Source: an uncultured Halomonas sp.
GTDB taxonomy: Bacteria > Pseudomonadota > Gammaproteobacteria > Pseudomonadales > Halomonadaceae
DNA: 64,000 nucleotides
Direction of reading: 5' to 3'
Assembly: GCF_947501415.1 (NCBI RefSeq)
Contig: NZ_CANMVL010000001.1
Coordinates: 62,001 to 126,000 of the forward strand
The position numbers were made by a program, and so were the translations under genes. Each line of letters begins with the position of its first letter. Position 1 is the stretch's first letter. The notes beneath the pieces were generated by a model. It was given only the letters and a program-made list of their open reading frames with translations, had not been told where the DNA came from and ran no database searches. Shown in pieces: positions 60,673 through 64,000 of this stretch.

Positions 60673-61530
60673 GTGTCAGAACCGAACTCAGCTTCATTGT
60701 ACGTGGTCGCCACGCCAATTGGGAATTTGCAGGACCTGAGCCCGCGGGCCGCGGCGGTGTTGTCCGAGGTGGCCATGGTGGCCGCCGAGGATACCCGGCA
60801 CACCGCTCGTCTGCTGCGCCACCTGGGGGTGCGGGTGCCCATGCTGTCGCTTCACGAACACAACGAGGCGGCGCGTGTCGACCGGATCGATGCCAGCCTG
60901 GCCGGGGGCGAATCGGTTGCCCTGGTCTCTGATGCCGGCACACCATTGATCAGCGATCCCGGCTTCGTGCTGGTGCGCGAACTGCGTGCCCGAGGGCGAC
61001 GCATCGTGCCGATCCCGGGTGCCTGTGCGCTGGTGACGGCGCTCTCGGCCGCCGGCTTGCCCACCGACCGCTTCACCTTTCACGGCTTTCTACCGGCCAA
61101 GGGTGGCGCCCGCCGCGCTCAGCTCGAGGAGCTGGCGGGACGCACCGAGACCCTGGTGTTCTACGAGTCGCCTCACCGTATCCGCGATACCCTGAGGGAT
61201 ATCGATGCGGCCCTCGGTGGGCGCCATCTGGTCGTGGGTCGGGAGTTGACCAAGACCTTCGAGACCTTCCTGGAGGGAGGTGCCCTCGAGCTCGCCGCGC
61301 GCATGGAGGATGATCCGAATCAGGCGCGTGGTGAGTTTGTGGTGATGGTGGCCGGTGCGCCGCCCCGCAAGAAGGAAGTGGGTGCCGAAGTGGAGGGCGA
61401 AGCGTTGCTGGCGGCGCTGCTGGCCGAGGGGGCCGGTGTCAAGCAGGCCGCGGGAGTGGCGTCCCGGCTTCTTGGTGGTGCCCGCAAGGTCTGGTATGCC
61501 CGCGCCCAGGCCTTGAAGGATGGCGATTGA
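60673..61530 (+). CDS. rsmI: 16S rRNA 2'-O-methyltransferase RsmI
   Basis: 285 residues, GTG start at 60673 with AGGAGG upstream. Tetrapyrrole-methylase fold: LYVVATPIGNLQDLSPRAA, AAEDTRHTARLL, VSDAGTPLISDPG, FHGFLPAKGGARR, FYESPHRI, REATK-type motif as RELTKTFE. Methylates C1402 of 16S rRNA. Confidence 0.96.
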   Translation: MSEPNSASLYVVATPIGNLQDLSPRAAAVLSEVAMVAAEDTRHTARLLRHLGVRVPMLSLHEHNEAARVDRIDASLAGGESVALVSDAGTPLISDPGFVLVRELRARGRRIVPIPGACALVTALSAAGLPTDRFTFHGFLPAKGGARRAQLEELAGRTETLVFYESPHRIRDTLRDIDAALGGRHLVVGRELTKTFETFLEGGALELAARMEDDPNQARGEFVVMVAGAPPRKKEVGAEVEGEALLAALLAEGAGVKQAAGVASRLLGGARKVWYARAQALKDGD

Positions 61531-61586
61531 GCCTGGCCTGTCCCCTCCCTCAGCAGTAGGCAGATGGCGTCTTGGTGTCACTTTTG

Positions 61587-61615
61587 TTGAGGGGGTGCCG
61601 GGGCGCTGGTATCCT
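61587..61615 (+). promoter_or_regulatory. Candidate promoter of rnpB
   Basis: TTGAGG at 61587-61592 and TATCCT at 61610-61615, 17-base spacer, followed by a GC-rich stretch just before the RNA start. Confidence 0.5.
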
Positions 61616-61621
61616 TGCCGC

Positions 61622-61976
<355 letters not shown>

Positions 61977-62005
61977 GTTTCAAGAAAGTGACCATTTTCA
62001 GTCCG

Positions 62006-62025
62006 GCGACGGAGCTCTCCGTCGC
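62006..62025 (+). terminator. Hairpin after rnpB
   Basis: Eight-base stem, 62006-62013 with 62018-62025, GCTC loop, in the 71-base gap between rnpB and rsmH. Weak U-content after it; may end rnpB or allow read-through into the division cluster. Confidence 0.4.
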
Positions 62026-62047
62026 TTCACCGTGGATCGAGAAGCGC

Positions 62048-63001
62048 ATGCAGTCAGCCCCTGACACACCCCCGCGGGGATTTCGACACGCCAGCGTCCT
62101 GCTCGATGGGGCGGTCGATGCCCTGATCCACGATCCCGATGGTGTCTATCTCGATGGCACCTTCGGTCGCGGTGGTCACTCGCGAGAGATACTTTCACGC
62201 CTCGCCCCCCGGGGCAGACTGCTGGCCATCGATCGTGACCCCCAGGCGATCGCCGAAGCCGGCACCATCGATGATCCCCGTTTCACCATCGAGCGGGCCG
62301 AGTTTGCTCGTCTCGCCGAGGTGGCCCGTGGGCATGAGCTGCATGGCCACCTGTCCGGCGTGCTGCTCGATATCGGCGTCTCGTCACCCCAGCTCGATGA
62401 CCCCGAGCGCGGTTTCAGCTTTCTGCGCGATGGCCCCCTGGACATGCGCATGGACCCCACCCGGGGCGAGAGCGCGGCGGAGTTTATCGCACGGGTCGGC
62501 GAGGCCGAGCTCTCCCGGGTCTTCAAGGAATACGGCGAGGAGCGTTATGCCCGTCGCCTGGCCAGGGCGATTCTCGAGCGTCGCGGCGAGCGACCCTTCG
62601 AGCGCACCGCCGACCTGGCCGAGGTGGTCAAGGCAGCGCACCCCGCCTGGGAGAAACACAAGCACCCCGCGACGCGGGTCTTCCAGGCCCTGCGTATCCA
62701 GGTCAACGGTGAGCTCGACCAGCTCGATGCGGCCCTGGAGGCCGCCCTCGAGACACTGGCGCCGGGCGGTCATCTGGTGGTCATCAGTTTCCACTCTTTA
62801 GAGGACCGCCGGGTCAAGCGCTTTATTCGCCATCATGTGCGTGGCGATACCCACCTGCCGCGGGGCATGCCGATTCGTGATGACCAGCTGGAGCGCCGTC
62901 TCGAGGCACTGGGCAAGGCTCGGCGGCCCGGCGAGGCGGAGGTCAAGGAGAACCCTCGCGCGCGCAGCGCGGTGATGCGAGTGGCGCGCAAACGCTACTG
63001 A
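62048..63001 (+). CDS. rsmH: 16S rRNA m4C1402 methyltransferase RsmH
   Basis: 317 residues from ATG 62048; longer readings run into rnpB. Motifs: [37 protein letters not shown] for SAM binding, [10 protein letters not shown], and [15 protein letters not shown]. First gene of the division cluster here, followed by ftsL after 10 bases. Acts on the same base as RsmI. Confidence 0.96.
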   Translation: MQSAPDTPPRGFRHASVLLDGAVDALIHDPDGVYLDGTFGRGGHSREILSRLAPRGRLLAIDRDPQAIAEAGTIDDPRFTIERAEFARLAEVARGHELHGHLSGVLLDIGVSSPQLDDPERGFSFLRDGPLDMRMDPTRGESAAEFIARVGEAELSRVFKEYGEERYARRLARAILERRGERPFERTADLAEVVKAAHPAWEKHKHPATRVFQALRIQVNGELDQLDAALEAALETLAPGGHLVVISFHSLEDRRVKRFIRHHVRGDTHLPRGMPIRDDQLERRLEALGKARRPGEAEVKENPRARSAVMRVARKRY

Positions 63002-63011
63002 GGGAGATGGC

Positions 63012-63335
63012 ATGACACAGGGAAGGTCCATTACCGCTCGTCTCGCCTGGCCCTCGGCGCTGCGCCTGAATCTGCGTGCACTGCTGTTACTGGTGCTGCT
63101 GCTCGCTTGCCTTGGGAGTGCCATGGCCGTCATCGCGGTCAGCCACCTGACCCGCGAGCAGTATGCTGCCCTCCAGCAACTCGAGCGTGAGCAGCAGCAG
63201 CTGCAGACCGAGTGGGGACAGCTTCTGCTCGAGGAGAGTGCCTGGTCGTCGCCGGCGCGCATCGAGCATCTCGCCGTGGAGCGTCTCGAGATGCGCCTGC
63301 CCGGGGTGGAAGAGGTGGAGGTGATCCAGCCATGA
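63012..63335 (+). CDS. ftsL: Cell division protein FtsL
   Basis: 107 residues, single membrane helix (LNLRALLLLVLLLACLGSAMAVI) and a leucine-zipper-like coiled coil (REQYAALQQLEREQQQLQTEWGQL). Forms the FtsQLB complex that activates FtsWI. ATGA overlap with ftsI. Confidence 0.94.
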   Translation: MTQGRSITARLAWPSALRLNLRALLLLVLLLACLGSAMAVIAVSHLTREQYAALQQLEREQQQLQTEWGQLLLEESAWSSPARIEHLAVERLEMRLPGVEEVEVIQP

Positions 63336-64000
63336 GCACCGAGGTACGCAGCGGTGTCTCGCCGCGTCGCTCGCCGCCCGGTGCGCCCATGGGCCGGCTG
63401 CGCTATGGGGTGATCCTGGGGCTGGTGCTGGTCGGACTGGGACTGTTGGTGGGGCGCGTGGTGGTCCTCCATGTGCTCGACCGACCCTTCCTGCAGGGGC
63501 AGGGTGACGCACGCACGCTGCGCACCGACTCGCTTCCCGCCCACCGTGGCATGATCGCCGACCGCCACGGCGAGCCACTCGCCATCTCCACGCCGGTGGT
63601 CACCCTGTGGGCCAATCCCCAGGATGTGCCCGAAGATCCCATTCAGCGCGTCCAGCTGGCATCGGCGCTGGGCGTGGACCTCGAGGCCCTCAATGAGCGC
63701 CTGGCACGCTATTCCGAGCGTGAGTTCATGTATCTTCGCCGCCAGATGACGCCCGAAGCGGCCCAGCGGGTTCTCGACCTGCGGGTGCCCGGTGTCTATC
63801 GTCAGGATGAGTACAAGCGGTACTACCCGGCCGGCGAGGTGGCCGCCCAGCTGCTTGGCGTGACCAACGTCGACGACAAGGGGCAGGAGGGGCTTGAGCT
63901 CGCCTATCAGCCCTACCTGGCGGGAACGCCGGGGCTGCGCCGGGTGCTCAAGGATCGCCGCGGTCGCCTGGTGCGTGACCTCGAAGTGCTGCGCGAAGCC
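63332..64000 (+). CDS. ftsI: Peptidoglycan transpeptidase FtsI (PBP3), 5' part
   Basis: First 223 codons; the gene leaves the window on the right. One membrane helix (YGVILGLVLVGLGLLVGRVVVL, about residues 29-50), then the PBP dimer domain (AHRGMIADRHGEPLAIS, PGVYRQDEYKRYYPAGEVAAQLLG). The transpeptidase motifs lie beyond the edge. Septal wall synthesis with FtsW. Confidence 0.96.
   Translation, partial: MSTEVRSGVSPRRSPPGAPMGRLRYGVILGLVLVGLGLLVGRVVVLHVLDRPFLQGQGDARTLRTDSLPAHRGMIADRHGEPLAISTPVVTLWANPQDVPEDPIQRVQLASALGVDLEALNERLARYSEREFMYLRRQMTPEAAQRVLDLRVPGVYRQDEYKRYYPAGEVAAQLLGVTNVDDKGQEGLELAYQPYLAGTPGLRRVLKDRRGRLVRDLEVLREA

Overview
The window is a GC-rich gammaproteobacterial chromosome segment. 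Gene content and order point to the Halomonadaceae (Halomonas-like): acidic proteins, Na+-linked NhaC-family permeases, GatCAB, petABC, and the kdsD-lpt-rpoN and mla-murA clusters back to back. The genus is inferred from gene order and protein character, not from a marker gene. Nearly all of it is compact core genome on both strands. I found no insertion sequence, prophage, tRNA or CRISPR array. No gene-free stretch exceeds 300 bases except the one holding the RNase P RNA.

Left part, about 1-16.5 kb, is the accessory-looking, metabolic part. A probable tetrahydrofolate-linked demethylation locus lies at 1-4486: an FAD/GcvT-type methylamine dehydrogenase cut by the window edge, read leftwards, and divergent from it a DmdA/LigM-like methyltransferase followed by a MetF-like reductase. 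After a glycine-zipper envelope protein comes a polyamine-catabolism region (5.5-17.1 kb): two NhaC-family permeases, gamma-glutamylputrescine synthetase (PuuA), oxidase (PuuB), gamma-glutamyl-GABA hydrolase (PuuD), a class III diamine transaminase (SpuC-like), an aldehyde dehydrogenase (PuuC-like) and a PuuR-like cupin repressor. Two AT-rich promoter regions in it share a 19-base motif, my best candidate for a common operator.

17-32.6 kb: gatCAB (leftwards), divergent from mreBCD-maf-rng-yhdP-tldD (rightwards), with darP (yjgA) leftwards and pmbA rightwards. This covers tRNA-dependent amidation, cell shape, RNA processing, lipid transport and the TldD/PmbA protease.

32.6-47.8 kb: two divergent envelope operons. 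Leftwards are yrbG-kdsD-kdsC-lptC-lptA-lptB-rpoN-hpf-ptsN-rapZ-npr (Kdo/LPS supply and export, sigma-54, nitrogen PTS). Rightwards are mlaFEDCB-ibaG-murA-hisG-hisD (phospholipid retrograde transport, peptidoglycan precursor, histidine synthesis).

47.9-64 kb: a DegS/AlgW protease, a Nif3 protein, zapG and zapE, rplM-rpsI, petABC (bc1 complex), sspAB, dolP-diaA-yraN-lpoA (leftwards), rsmI, rnpB, and the start of the division cluster rsmH-ftsL-ftsI (cut at the right edge). mraZ is absent from its usual place before rsmH.

The observations most worth following up are the demethylation locus, the shared motif in the polyamine region, the NhaC permeases as possible amine carriers, the missing conventional start codon of mreC, and the lone REP-like element after tldD.
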